From an uncultured Flavobacteriaceae bacterium (GTDB taxonomy: Bacteria; Bacteroidota; Bacteroidia; Flavobacteriales; Flavobacteriaceae), in NCBI GenBank assembly GCA_938020445.1, contig CALIIC010000060.1, positions 1-64,000 on the forward strand: a stretch of 64,000 nucleotides of DNA, in the 5' to 3' direction. Positions 1-7,211 of this stretch are shown here, piece by piece. A program made the position numbers and the translations under genes. How positions within the stretch are numbered: position 1 is the stretch's first letter; each line of letters starts with the position of its first letter. Below the pieces are notes generated by a model, which worked only from the letters and a program-made list of their open reading frames with translations, was not told where the DNA came from and ran no database searches.

Positions 1-1012
1 TATCATTTTTCAAGAATGGTTAACAGCAAGAGGTATCCAAAAAGTGACACCGTTGGAACAGTTGGCTTATGTAGCGGATCGTGGTATGGGAGCCTTAGAA
101 TACAAACCCGTAAAAGAGCTACCCAATACATCATCTATAAACATAGATGAAATCATTACCATCTTAGAAAAAGTATTGAAACTAAAAGAAGATACATCTG
201 GGGCGGCCCTTGATGAATTGTCTTTACTTAACGTTTTCAAAATAGGAACTTCAGCAGGTGGAGCTAGACCTAAAATCTTAATATCTGAACATAAAGAAAC
301 TGGTAAAATTATAGCCGGAGACAGAGAAACAAGCGAGGACTACAATCACTATCTAGTTAAGCTACATCTTGATGATAGCGATGACTACAATAAAGAAAAA
401 GTAGAATACGCCTATTATTTATTAGCGCAAGAAGCAGGTGTTGTAATGATGCATTCTAAACTTATAGAAAATAAGCACTTTGCAACACTTAGATATGATA
501 GAAACCACGGAGAAAAACAGCACGTACTAACAGTAACAGGTTTAACGGGTTGGGATTTTAAAAGTCAACCGAAAAACTCGTCCTATGAAAATGTATTTAA
601 GGTAGCGGTAGGATTGGAAGTACCACACAGGGACCTACAACAACTTTTTAAACGTATGGTGTTCAATGTTGTTTTTAAAAATGTAGACGACCATTTAAAA
701 AACCACAGTTTTGTCTATAACAAAGAAGAAGACAAATGGAATTTAGGACCCGCTTATGATCTAACCTATGCCCTCAATCCATTATTTACATTTAAAACCA
801 CCTCTAGAGCCTTGTCCATTAATGGAAAGCGTACCGATATTACTATAAAAGACTTACTAAAGATTGGGGAAGAATTTGTCATTAAAAATCCTAAAGGAAT
901 TATTGAGGATATACAGGCATTGATTCCAAAATGGATGGAAGTGGCCGGGGAATTAGAGATACCGGATACTATAATTAAGTCAATCCAAAAAGAAATAAAG
1001 AGAATAGAATAA
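1..1012 (+). CDS. hipA: HipA-type serine/threonine kinase toxin (5' truncated)
   Basis: C-terminal part of a HipA-family kinase, the toxin of a type II toxin-antitoxin pair that phosphorylates translation factors or tRNA synthetases in characterised members. The reading frame is open to base 1, so the true start and any hipB antitoxin lie outside the window; the GTG at 44 is internal, because the residues before it (ending ARGIQKV) continue a normal HipA sequence. Numbered from that GTG, the family landmarks are: PLEQLAYVADRGMGALEY at 3-20, a glycine-rich nucleotide loop GTSAGGARPK at 68-77, the catalytic loop NVDDHLKN at 213-220 and the metal-binding PAYDLT at 236-241. The catalytic residues look intact, so the kinase is probably functional if its N-terminus is. 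A 49-aa reading frame overlaps the stop codon. Confidence 0.88.
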   Translation, partial: IIFQEWLTARGIQKVTPLEQLAYVADRGMGALEYKPVKELPNTSSINIDEIITILEKVLKLKEDTSGAALDELSLLNVFKIGTSAGGARPKILISEHKETGKIIAGDRETSEDYNHYLVKLHLDDSDDYNKEKVEYAYYLLAQEAGVVMMHSKLIENKHFATLRYDRNHGEKQHVLTVTGLTGWDFKSQPKNSSYENVFKVAVGLEVPHRDLQQLFKRMVFNVVFKNVDDHLKNHSFVYNKEEDKWNLGPAYDLTYALNPLFTFKTTSRALSINGKRTDITIKDLLKIGEEFVIKNPKGIIEDIQALIPKWMEVAGELEIPDTIIKSIQKEIKRIE

Positions 1013-1161
1013 TGGCAGATAGCAGGCAGGCACATTTGAGATTTACTATTCGTGATTATTCCTTGCGTATTAAATCGTATGGCTTTGAAAAGTTATTTAA
1101 GATGCTACAGGAATCAGTAAAACCATGGATTGGACGAATACAACCACTGAAAAAAGGTTAA
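1012..1161 (+). CDS. Small ORF overlapping the hipA stop (49 aa, hypothetical)
   Basis: A 49-codon frame starting in a TAATG overlap with the hipA stop codon, an arrangement that allows translational coupling. The product starts MADSRQAHLRF, is basic and has no signal peptide or membrane segment. I do not recognise it. A second short frame (1125-1229) continues downstream in another phase with protein-like composition, so this may be the first half of a frameshifted older gene rather than a working small protein. The start overlap is the only positive support. Confidence 0.35.
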   Translation: MADSRQAHLRFTIRDYSLRIKSYGFEKLFKMLQESVKPWIGRIQPLKKG

Positions 1162-1229
1162 CGGAGTTTAAAAGAGATGAAAAACTAGAACTATTATTGT
1201 CAAACGATATTAACCTTAGCAAATACTGA
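1125..1229 (+). pseudogene. Possible frameshifted continuation of the preceding small ORF (34 codons)
   Basis: A short frame whose C-terminal residues (RLTEFKRDEKLELLLS) look like an amphipathic, lysine- and leucine-rich helix of a real protein. It overlaps the 49-aa frame in a different phase. Together the two could be a single degraded gene downstream of hipA. No family is recognised, and chance cannot be excluded at this length. Confidence 0.22.
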
Positions 1230-1355
1230 GAGATAATCATACCGTGAAACATCTTTCCCTATAAGCCTTACCACATTCTTTTCACCTTAATTCCTTTAAG
1301 AAGAACATTTTTCAAATAAAAATGAAATACCATTTAGCAAGTAAGGTAATCACCC

Positions 1356-1363
1356 TAAATTTG
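1356..1363 (+). promoter_or_regulatory. Promoter -7 box TAAATTTG
   Basis: Exact match to the Bacteroidota -7 consensus TAnnTTTG, 20 nt before the ATG of the lipoprotein gene at 1384. No clear -33 TTG is visible at the usual spacing. Confidence 0.5.
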
Positions 1364-1383
1364 GACGTACATAGATGCTATAA

Positions 1384-2013
1384 ATGAAAGACAAAGGATG
1401 TATTTTTTTTTGGTTATTGGTTGTTATACTAATCGGTTGCAAGAATATAGATAAGAATGTTTCCACAAAAGAGGTGAATACGCAATGGTTGGAAAATGAA
1501 TTCAAACTTTTAAAAACGGAAAAAGACAAGGAAAAATACTTAACCAATATGTTCGTTACAGACCAAGAATTAAGAACCTCTTCAAAAGGGAGTGAAATCT
1601 TGATGAACAATAATTTCAACGAAAAGTCCCCTGCCTATTTGGAGCACATTAATGAAATGAATAGTGTAGACTCGCTAAATTTTATACGAGTCGATAAATT
1701 TCTTGATGTATTCGGGTATCCTAAAACCAAATACGAAGATTATCGCGCAAATTATGCAATTAATGCCGTATGCCTACATCAGCCATATCAAAATCAAGTG
1801 GAGATTTTCCCTTTGCTTTATCAAGCCCACTTAGCAGAGCATTTATCAGGAGAAGATTTTTTCTTTTTCCTAAATAAAATGCACATAATCAAGTATCAGA
1901 CCAGTTTTACATCAGACAAAGTTTATGACAATGAAACAGATCAAGTACACGATTTGATCAAAAAACTTGACTTAGTTAAGCACATTGAAAAACTTAATTC
2001 TTCCGAGTTATAA
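1384..2013 (+). CDS. Hypothetical lipoprotein (209 aa)
   Basis: Exported lipoprotein of unknown function. The N-terminus has a short charged start, a hydrophobic stretch (FFWLLVVIL) and a lipobox ending IGC, so acylation at Cys19 is expected. The mature part is charged, with Lys/Glu-rich helices and no recognisable domain. The gene stands alone, with its own promoter box 20 nt upstream and a strong hairpin terminator about 165 nt downstream. It lies between hipA and tRNA-Ser in a stretch that looks accessory. I do not recognise the family. Confidence 0.7.
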   Translation: MKDKGCIFFWLLVVILIGCKNIDKNVSTKEVNTQWLENEFKLLKTEKDKEKYLTNMFVTDQELRTSSKGSEILMNNNFNEKSPAYLEHINEMNSVDSLNFIRVDKFLDVFGYPKTKYEDYRANYAINAVCLHQPYQNQVEIFPLLYQAHLAEHLSGEDFFFFLNKMHIIKYQTSFTSDKVYDNETDQVHDLIKKLDLVKHIEKLNSSEL

Positions 2014-2176
2014 TATTAATTTGTAAGCACTATGACGAAAACAATGAAAGTCATCAGGAAGTCATCGACTGATTGCTATACAAAGAGGCAGATGTAAGTT
2101 TTTTTTTCCTAGCCAATATATGGCAATTACACTTATCGCCATTGTATAAATTAAGAAGAACTATCCACCAAAAACA

Positions 2177-2211
2177 AAGCCCCGTCATCAGCACGATAAT
2201 GGGGCTTTTTT
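2177..2211 (+). terminator. Intrinsic terminator, probably bidirectional
   Basis: Stem AAGCCCC (2177-2183) pairs with GGGGCTT (2201-2207) and is followed by a T run. On the minus strand the same hairpin is followed by TTGTTTTT, so it could also end transcription coming from the tRNA side. Confidence 0.75.
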
Positions 2212-2227
2212 CGGAGGAAGAGGGATT
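2212..2227 (-). repeat. 16-nt copy of the tRNA-Ser 3' end (att-like or tRNA remnant)
   Basis: Bases 2212-2227 are identical to 2382-2397, the discriminator base, 3' acceptor strand and start of the T-stem of the intact tRNA-Ser. The copy sits 170 nt downstream of the tRNA 3' end in the same orientation and abuts its own hairpin terminator. This is what remains after site-specific integration at a tRNA 3' end followed by deletion, or after partial loss of a tandem tRNA copy. Confidence 0.5.
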
Positions 2228-2332
2228 ACACAACCCTACCACCTCCCCTCTTGACAATAAAGCACGAAATCGCTTGTGCGATTTTCAGGCTTTTGCTTTT
2301 CAAATTCTTACAAGAAAAGGCTCTTGACGCCT

Positions 2333-2372
2333 TTAAAAAACAAAAGCCCGATTTTCATAGAAAATCAAGCTT
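2333..2372 (-). terminator. Intrinsic terminator of tRNA-Ser
   Basis: On the minus strand, AAGCTTGATTTTC (2372-2360) pairs over 13 bp, with two G-U pairs, with GAAAATCGGGCTT (2356-2344) around a 3-nt loop. It is followed by TTGTTTTTT. It lies 10 nt past the tRNA 3' end. Confidence 0.8.
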
Positions 2373-2381
2373 CGCTCTAAG

Positions 2382-2466
2382 CGGAGGAAGAGGGATTCGA
2401 ACCCCCGGAGGTGTGACCCTCAACAGTTTTCAAGACTGCCGCATTCGACCACTCTGCCATTCCTCC
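2382..2466 (-). tRNA. tRNA-Ser(UGA)
   Basis: 85-nt tRNA on the minus strand. The acceptor stem GGAGGAA/TTCCTCC has discriminator G. The anticodon stem-loop is GCAGT-CTTGAAA-ACTGT with anticodon TGA, decoding UCA. There is a long variable arm (GAGGG/CCTC), as expected for serine, and a T-arm GGGGG-TTCGAAT-CCCTC. CCA is not encoded. A promoter box lies 44 nt upstream and a terminator directly downstream. Confidence 0.96.
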
Positions 2467-2509
2467 TAACGCGGTCTGCGCACTCTTAGCATTTCTGTCT
2501 AAGAAGATG

Positions 2510-2517
2510 CAAATATA
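2510..2517 (-). promoter_or_regulatory. Promoter -7 box of tRNA-Ser
   Basis: Minus-strand TATATTTG, an exact TAnnTTTG match, 44 nt upstream of the tRNA 5' end. Confidence 0.55.
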
Positions 2518-2625
2518 GAAAGGTTTTTCTATTCCCTAAAGTCTTTTGTTTATTTTTATTAGTGAAATACCTTTACCTTTTAAACTCAAAGCACCCAGAT
2601 CATTCGGCAGAAGCCAATAGTGGTG

Positions 2626-2633
2626 TATCTTTG
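2626..2633 (+). promoter_or_regulatory. Promoter -7 box that sets the start of the TPR gene
   Basis: TATCTTTG followed by CA, an exact TAnnTTTG match. Transcription starting a few bases downstream would exclude the upstream GTG at 2562 and leave the ATG at 2652 as the first usable start. Confidence 0.55.
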
Positions 2634-2651
2634 CAACATTATAAAACAGTC

Positions 2652-4346
2652 ATGCGGCGGCTCATACCACTATTCGTAGTATTCTTGTTTTCTTCCCAAG
2701 TATCAGGGCAGGCCACTTTTACTATCATTGATAGTTTGCAACAAGTACTCAAAACAACTCCTGAGCCTTCTGTAAAAAAAGTAGATGTTCTAAACAACTT
2801 GGGATATCGCTACTGGATTGTAGACTCCAACGAATCGGTGACCTATGGCACAATGGCACTCGAGCTTGCCAAAGAACTGAATTATCAGAAAGGAATGGCT
2901 TTTGCCAAGCGGGTACTAGGTGTTTCGTATTGGACTATTGGACAACCCAAACGTGCTTTGGAGAACCTTCAAGAGGGACAACAAATCTATAGCGCAATTA
3001 AGGACCCGGAAGGAGCTGCAAATTGCCTTATGAACAGTGGCATGGTATATGCCGATATAGGCGATTTGGACAAGGCTTTGATTATTTATGACGGGGCTAT
3101 TGAACAATTCACCAAATTAGGCCTTAAAAGAAGAATCGCTACCACCTTCACCAAAATAGGATCTGTTCTTATAGAACAAGGCATGTTGGGAAAAGCCAAA
3201 AGCTATTTGACCAACGCCCTTACGATTCATTCGGAGGATGATTACGTCTATGGTATCTCAGAAGCGCACAACCGCTTGGGAACATTATATTTACTGCAAT
3301 CTGAATTGGAACTCGGGGAATATCACATAAGAAAATCAATGGAGACCGGTTTTGAGATAAATGATGAAGATGGTCAAATCAGTAATTTAATTCAATTCGG
3401 AAAGCTACTGCGCCTGGAAGGTAAATATGGTGTGTCGGAAGCCCATTTAAAATCGGCTTTGAAAAAAGCAAAAGCCAAAAATCTAAAGAAATACGAACTT
3501 AAGACCTATAAAGAGTTAAAGCTACTTAAAAAACAAGAGGATAGCCTAGCACAGTCATTGTATTACTACGATGCCTATATAGCATTAAAGGATTCAATTT
3601 ACAATACAGATAAGACAAAGCAAATTGCGGCAATTGAGTTTGCCGCCGAACTTACCGACAAGGAAGAAGAAATTAAGTTATTGGAGGAACAGGAACGGAC
3701 CGATTCGATTATTAAGTGGAGCTTAGGCCTTGGAATCCTTTCCCTTAGTGCCATTGCTTTTCTTGTATTTAAAAACCAGCGGCAGCGTACAACCCGAAAG
3801 CAAGAATTCCTAAAAAGACAAAAAGAATTGTTGGCGTCGCAAGAGGAACTCGCCAAGACCGCACTTGAAAATGCCGAACTTAAAGAGAAAGAACTCACCC
3901 AGCAAATTCAATTCAAAAACAAAGAACTAACCTCCTATACACTCAACTTTGCTCAAAAGAACGAATTACTTCAAGAATTACACGATAAAATTGTATTAGC
4001 GCAGTTGGCAAGTCCGGCCGAACGACAAAAAATCCTGAAGGGATTGGAAAAAAGGTTGCGCCAAAATGTAAGTATTGATCGGGATTGGGAAGATTTTAAA
4101 CGGCATTTTGAAGAGGTACATACCGATTTCAACAAAAAATTGAAAGAAAGACATCCTGATTTAAGTGCCAATGATTTGAAGATTTGTTCCCTAACACGAC
4201 TCAATCTCAATGTAAAGGAAACTGCCAGCATGCTTGGTATTTCTCCTGAAAGTGCTAAAACCGCACGATACCGCCTGCGGAAAAAGTTGGGTATTCCCCC
4301 CGAACAGGAATTATTAAGCTATTTTCTGGAGCTCGAAATGCGATAA
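2652..4346 (+). CDS. TPR signalling protein with membrane helix and C-terminal HTH (564 aa)
   Basis: A Bacteroidota-type sensor/regulator. From the ATG at 2652 it has a signal peptide (MRRLIPLFVVFLF... cleaved near SGQ), tetratricopeptide-like helices over about residues 45-300, one membrane helix at about 354-375, a glutamate/lysine-rich coiled coil, and a LuxR-like helix-turn-helix at about 506-548 (core VKETASMLGISPESAK). This places a periplasmic TPR sensor and a cytoplasmic DNA-binding domain in one chain, without a histidine kinase. The frame is open back to a GTG at 2562, but that start would put the signal peptide 30 residues inside the protein and lies upstream of the promoter box. 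Proteins of this design are common in the phylum, but the target genes are unknown. The gene is monocistronic. Confidence 0.82.
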   Translation: MRRLIPLFVVFLFSSQVSGQATFTIIDSLQQVLKTTPEPSVKKVDVLNNLGYRYWIVDSNESVTYGTMALELAKELNYQKGMAFAKRVLGVSYWTIGQPKRALENLQEGQQIYSAIKDPEGAANCLMNSGMVYADIGDLDKALIIYDGAIEQFTKLGLKRRIATTFTKIGSVLIEQGMLGKAKSYLTNALTIHSEDDYVYGISEAHNRLGTLYLLQSELELGEYHIRKSMETGFEINDEDGQISNLIQFGKLLRLEGKYGVSEAHLKSALKKAKAKNLKKYELKTYKELKLLKKQEDSLAQSLYYYDAYIALKDSIYNTDKTKQIAAIEFAAELTDKEEEIKLLEEQERTDSIIKWSLGLGILSLSAIAFLVFKNQRQRTTRKQEFLKRQKELLASQEELAKTALENAELKEKELTQQIQFKNKELTSYTLNFAQKNELLQELHDKIVLAQLASPAERQKILKGLEKRLRQNVSIDRDWEDFKRHFEEVHTDFNKKLKERHPDLSANDLKICSLTRLNLNVKETASMLGISPESAKTARYRLRKKLGIPPEQELLSYFLELEMR

Positions 4347-4440
4347 TTCCTTGTTTTTTCATATTCCGGACGATTTTATTTATTAAAATCCAAAATCTTT
4401 AGAAGCTTAAATACCAGGTCTTTAAAAGCAGCTGTCTACC

Positions 4441-4595
4441 TCATGTACCCAAAGTTTTAGGAACTCTAAATTCGATGTCTACTTCGTATTCAATTAGTGT
4501 TCCCTTCAAGTCTACCCTATTTTCTTTCATCCACTTCATGGCCGAAATACATTTGTCCCAGACAATCACAAACAAGTGACTTGCAAAAAAAGACG
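4441..4595 (-). pseudogene. Remnant of an AraC-effector/GyrI-like domain gene
   Basis: A minus-strand frame of about 50 codons with no good start. It ends with residues such as SAMKWMKEN, GTLIEYEVD and EFRVPK, which resemble the last part of small-molecule-binding (GyrI-like/AraC effector) domains, where a helix with MxxWMKEN is followed by an EI/EFxVP strand. The region between helix and last strand is shorter than normal and the N-terminal half of the domain is missing. It is probably a decayed gene fragment in the 290-nt gap before the desaturase operon. Confidence 0.3.
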
Positions 4596-4636
4596 ATTAA
4601 ATAACAAACGAAAGTTCAACAAAAAAATACTTTAAG

Positions 4637-5413
4637 ATGAACAACATATTTGCAAACTTACCAGCACCATTAGACCTAGTCTTAGATCCTATTTCTTATA
4701 TCGTATTTGCTATGTATGGTGGTTTAATGCTTTGGGAAGCACTTTTACCGGCAAGAAAACTACCTAAAATGTCTTTTTGGAGATTAAGAGGGTTACTTGC
4801 CTTTGGTTTCTTTTTCTTCCTTTCTTCTTATTTACCTATGTTGTGGGACGGATACCTTGCTTCTTATCAGGTATTTGACCTTACTCAATTGGGAACTATT
4901 GGCGGAGCAATCGTTGGGATACTCATTTATGAATTCGGAGTATACCTGTGGCATCGCGCTATGCACAGCAATAATTTTTTATGGAAAGTATTCCATCAAA
5001 TGCATCACAGCGCAGAACGAATCGACAGTTACGGTGCTTTTTATTTTAGCCCCATGGATATGATCGGTTTCACTTTTCTGGGAAGCCTATGCCTTGTGGT
5101 CATTGCAGGATTCACCGCGGAAGCAACTACACTCATCATTCTGGGTACTACCTTTCTCTCTATTTTTCAGCACAGTAATATAAAGACTCCTGTATGGCTT
5201 GGGTATATAATACAGCGTCCCGAAGCACATGCCATTCATCATGCAAAGGGTATTCATCGATACAATTACTCAGACATATCTCTTTTTGACATCCTATTTG
5301 GAACCTTCAAAAACCCTAAAAGATACGTACATCACTCCGGGTTCTACTACGGTGCTTCAAAAAGAGTGTTAGACATGTTGTTGTTCCGAGACGTTACCCA
5401 AAAAAATAAGTAA
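4637..5413 (+). CDS. Sterol desaturase / fatty acid hydroxylase superfamily membrane protein (258 aa)
   Basis: Integral membrane di-iron oxygenase family that hydroxylates or desaturates lipid substrates. The histidine clusters that hold the iron pair are all present: HRAMH at 106-110, HQMHH at 120-124, QHSN at 178-181 and HAIHH at 198-202. Several hydrophobic segments flank them (about 20-35, 52-70, 85-105 and 143-175). The substrate cannot be told from sequence; carotenoids, sterol-like or acyl lipids are all possible. The gene starts a tight cluster: its stop codon overlaps the next ATG (TAATG), followed by another small ORF and a methyltransferase-like membrane protein. Confidence 0.88.
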   Translation: MNNIFANLPAPLDLVLDPISYIVFAMYGGLMLWEALLPARKLPKMSFWRLRGLLAFGFFFFLSSYLPMLWDGYLASYQVFDLTQLGTIGGAIVGILIYEFGVYLWHRAMHSNNFLWKVFHQMHHSAERIDSYGAFYFSPMDMIGFTFLGSLCLVVIAGFTAEATTLIILGTTFLSIFQHSNIKTPVWLGYIIQRPEAHAIHHAKGIHRYNYSDISLFDILFGTFKNPKRYVHHSGFYYGASKRVLDMLLFRDVTQKNK

Positions 5414-5526
5414 TGAAAATCAGCAGCAAAGGTATGACGGTCTTGTTAGTAATAGCCTGTATTAGCCTTCCGGTAGACCTTCATATACCAGCATGGGCCG
5501 TTATAAAATGGATTTCCCATACATGA
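5413..5526 (+). CDS. Small membrane protein (37 aa), coupled to the desaturase gene
   Basis: A 37-aa frame that begins inside the desaturase stop codon (TAATG) and ends in an ATGA overlap with the next frame. It starts MKISSKGMTVLLVIAC and is mostly hydrophobic, consistent with one membrane helix. I know no family for it. The two successive start/stop overlaps are the main evidence that it is translated. It may be a small partner of the hydroxylase. Confidence 0.5.
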   Translation: MKISSKGMTVLLVIACISLPVDLHIPAWAVIKWISHT

Positions 5527-5630
5527 AAAACAAAGTAAAAATAGAACGCATACGAATCGCCTTGGCGGGAATTTGCTTCTTTCCCATGCTTTATCTCTTA
5601 GGAAAAACCTTGATCGAATGGATATACTGA
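5523..5630 (+). CDS. Small membrane protein (35 aa), overlapping the previous micro-ORF
   Basis: A 35-aa frame starting in ATGA with the stop of the 37-aa frame. It has a basic N-terminus (MKNKVKIERIRI) followed by one hydrophobic segment (ALAGICFFPMLYLLG), a typical inside-positive single-span peptide. No homologue is recognised. The next gene begins 62 nt later, so all four genes could share a transcript. Confidence 0.5.
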   Translation: MKNKVKIERIRIALAGICFFPMLYLLGKTLIEWIY

Positions 5631-5692
5631 AAAGACTGTTCGCTGCTGCCTGCCTACCATTCTTAAACTAAATAAATCATCGGAAATCAGAT

Positions 5693-6496
5693 ATGAAACG
5701 GCTACTAAATTACGGCTATGCTTTGGTGAGTTATATATTCTTCCTTTTGGTTTATGGGTATTTCATACTATGGGAAAACAACACCATTGTACCTGTTAGA
5801 ATCGACCAAGGGACCTCTGACTCCCTCCCCGAAGCACTATTAACCAACATACTATTGATGGCTATATTTTTTGTACCCCATTCTATTATGGCGCGCAATT
5901 GGTTCAAAACCTGGTGGACAAAAATAATATCACCCATACTAGAACGTAGCACCTATGTTTTGATATCGAGCTTGCTAATGGCGAACTGGATCTATTTTTG
6001 GCGACCTATTCCTATTGTCATCTATGATTTGTCGGAATCCTGGATAGGGACTTTTCTAATGATATGTTCATTTTTTGGATTCTTTTTAGCCGTTTTCAGT
6101 ACTTTTTTAATCAATCATTTTGATTTATTCGGTCTAAAGCAAATAATACATGTTTTTAGACCAAAAAAAGAGACGCCCTACCGTTTTGTCACTCCATTGC
6201 TATATCAGATTGTACGGCATTCCCTGTATTTAGGATTTATAATCGCTTTCTGGAGCAATTCAGAATTTACAATCGGCCATCTGTTGTTTTCCTCTTTGGC
6301 CACTGTTTATACCCTTATAGGGATCGATTATGAGGAAAAAGATCTTAAACAAGAATTTGGAGAGACCTATAAAAAATATAGCCAGGCGATACCCAAACTA
6401 ATCCCATCAATCATGCGATCAAAAGCCTTTCTATTTGTGATAAGCTTTCTCATTCTAGGCCTTTTTTTAGCCTATCTCCTTGGACCTATCGGATAA
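5693..6496 (+). CDS. mddA: Methanethiol S-methyltransferase-like membrane protein (MddA/NnrU type, 267 aa)
   Basis: Multi-span membrane protein of the isoprenylcysteine methyltransferase/NnrU group. It most closely resembles MddA, which methylates methanethiol with S-adenosylmethionine to give dimethyl sulfide. The landmarks I recognise are HSIMARNWFKTWWTKI and ERSTYVLI in the N-terminal half, then YQIVRHSLYLGFIIAFW and a GIDYEEKDL...FGETYKKY segment near the C-terminus, where the RHxxYxG and late acidic/aromatic motifs form the SAM pocket in this superfamily. About five to six hydrophobic segments are visible. It follows a hydroxylase and two micro-ORFs. NnrU-like or other small-thiol methyltransferase activity cannot be excluded. 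Confidence 0.72.
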   Translation: MKRLLNYGYALVSYIFFLLVYGYFILWENNTIVPVRIDQGTSDSLPEALLTNILLMAIFFVPHSIMARNWFKTWWTKIISPILERSTYVLISSLLMANWIYFWRPIPIVIYDLSESWIGTFLMICSFFGFFLAVFSTFLINHFDLFGLKQIIHVFRPKKETPYRFVTPLLYQIVRHSLYLGFIIAFWSNSEFTIGHLLFSSLATVYTLIGIDYEEKDLKQEFGETYKKYSQAIPKLIPSIMRSKAFLFVISFLILGLFLAYLLGPIG

Positions 6497-6560
6497 GAGG
6501 AATCAGTATTTGAATCATTAATTCTAGTAAATAAATCTTTAACAATTAAATTTTAACATC

Positions 6561-7109
6561 ATGAAAATTATCAAGAACACCCTTTTTGCAACCATTGCTT
6601 TTTTATGTATCTCCTGCAACAACGACGATTACGGTGGGGATCCGGAAATCCCTGTCCAAACCAAGTTTAATGTATTGGGAGTGGGGCCCTCGGTTGCGAT
6701 TCCAAAAACCATTGTACATCCAGGGAACGGTGAAACTTTCGAAGTCTTCTGTTTTATTATGGATATGGTAGATGCTGACACCGGAGAAGTCCTTGGCACT
6801 TTGGAAGACTGTGAATTCAGCACCGAATTTTTCGATGATGGGTCTATTCTTTCGGGCGTGTTGACCACGTATAACTTTACTGGTCGGGGTTCCATAACAT
6901 CAGAAAACCAAGTACTACAGACTCCACTCACCGATGGCCTTTTCAGGACTAGTTTCACACCCACTGAAAACAATATTGTGGACAGTAGTTTTGAATTCGA
7001 AGGAGCCAAGGGGAAAGTATCTGTGAGCGGTGAAGTAGACCTTTCGAAGTTCGATCAAGACATCATCATCTTCAATTGCGGTTTCGCCATTGAATTGGAA
7101 TCATACTAA
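6561..7109 (+). CDS. Hypothetical lipoprotein (182 aa)
   Basis: The signal peptide ends in a lipobox (LCISC, Cys19), followed by an Asn/Asp-rich tether (NNDDYGGD), the usual look of a surface or periplasmic lipoprotein in this phylum. The mature domain seems all-beta with acidic loops and three cysteines. I recognise no family. The gene starts 64 nt after mddA with no terminator between, so it could belong to that transcript. A strong terminator follows 41 nt after its stop. Confidence 0.72.
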   Translation: MKIIKNTLFATIAFLCISCNNDDYGGDPEIPVQTKFNVLGVGPSVAIPKTIVHPGNGETFEVFCFIMDMVDADTGEVLGTLEDCEFSTEFFDDGSILSGVLTTYNFTGRGSITSENQVLQTPLTDGLFRTSFTPTENNIVDSSFEFEGAKGKVSVSGEVDLSKFDQDIIIFNCGFAIELESY

Positions 7110-7150
7110 AAAAGCTGTTTTCAGCAAGTTGAGTTTTTATGTTAGTCATG

Positions 7151-7186
7151 CGCCCGTTTATCCTTTATGATAAGCGGGCGTTTTTT
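7151..7186 (+). terminator. Intrinsic terminator after the lipoprotein gene
   Basis: CGCCCGTTTATC (7151-7162) pairs with GATAAGCGGGCG (7169-7180) over 12 bp with one G-U pair, followed by six T. Confidence 0.85.
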
Positions 7187-7211
7187 GTAAACTGTTTCTT
7201 ATCTTGCCTAC

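Larger units (their letters stand above)
2014..2381. other. Gene-free stretch between lipoprotein gene and tRNA-Ser
   Basis: 368 nt without a convincing gene. It holds a bidirectional terminator (2177-2211), a 16-nt copy of the tRNA-Ser 3' end (2212-2227), a smaller inverted repeat (aaatcgc/gcgattt near 2266-2285) and the tRNA's own terminator (2333-2372). Open frames here and across the tRNA gene are chance: they run antisense through the tRNA. Confidence 0.6.

Noticed and set aside
2073-2469. Plus-strand open frames of 72-84 aa running to the end of the tRNA region
   Set aside because: They read antisense through the tRNA-Ser gene and two terminator hairpins and have no protein-like composition.
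2562-2651. GTG start giving 30 extra residues on the TPR protein
   Set aside because: Lies upstream of the promoter box and would bury the signal peptide.
5555-5575. TTGGCGGGAATTTGCTT, a second sigma-54-like match
   Set aside because: Spacing is off by one and the CAC of the -24 element is missing; it is inside a micro-ORF.
5619-5672. 17-codon frame after the second micro-ORF of the desaturase operon
   Set aside because: Too short to support on sequence alone, although it overlaps the preceding ORF.
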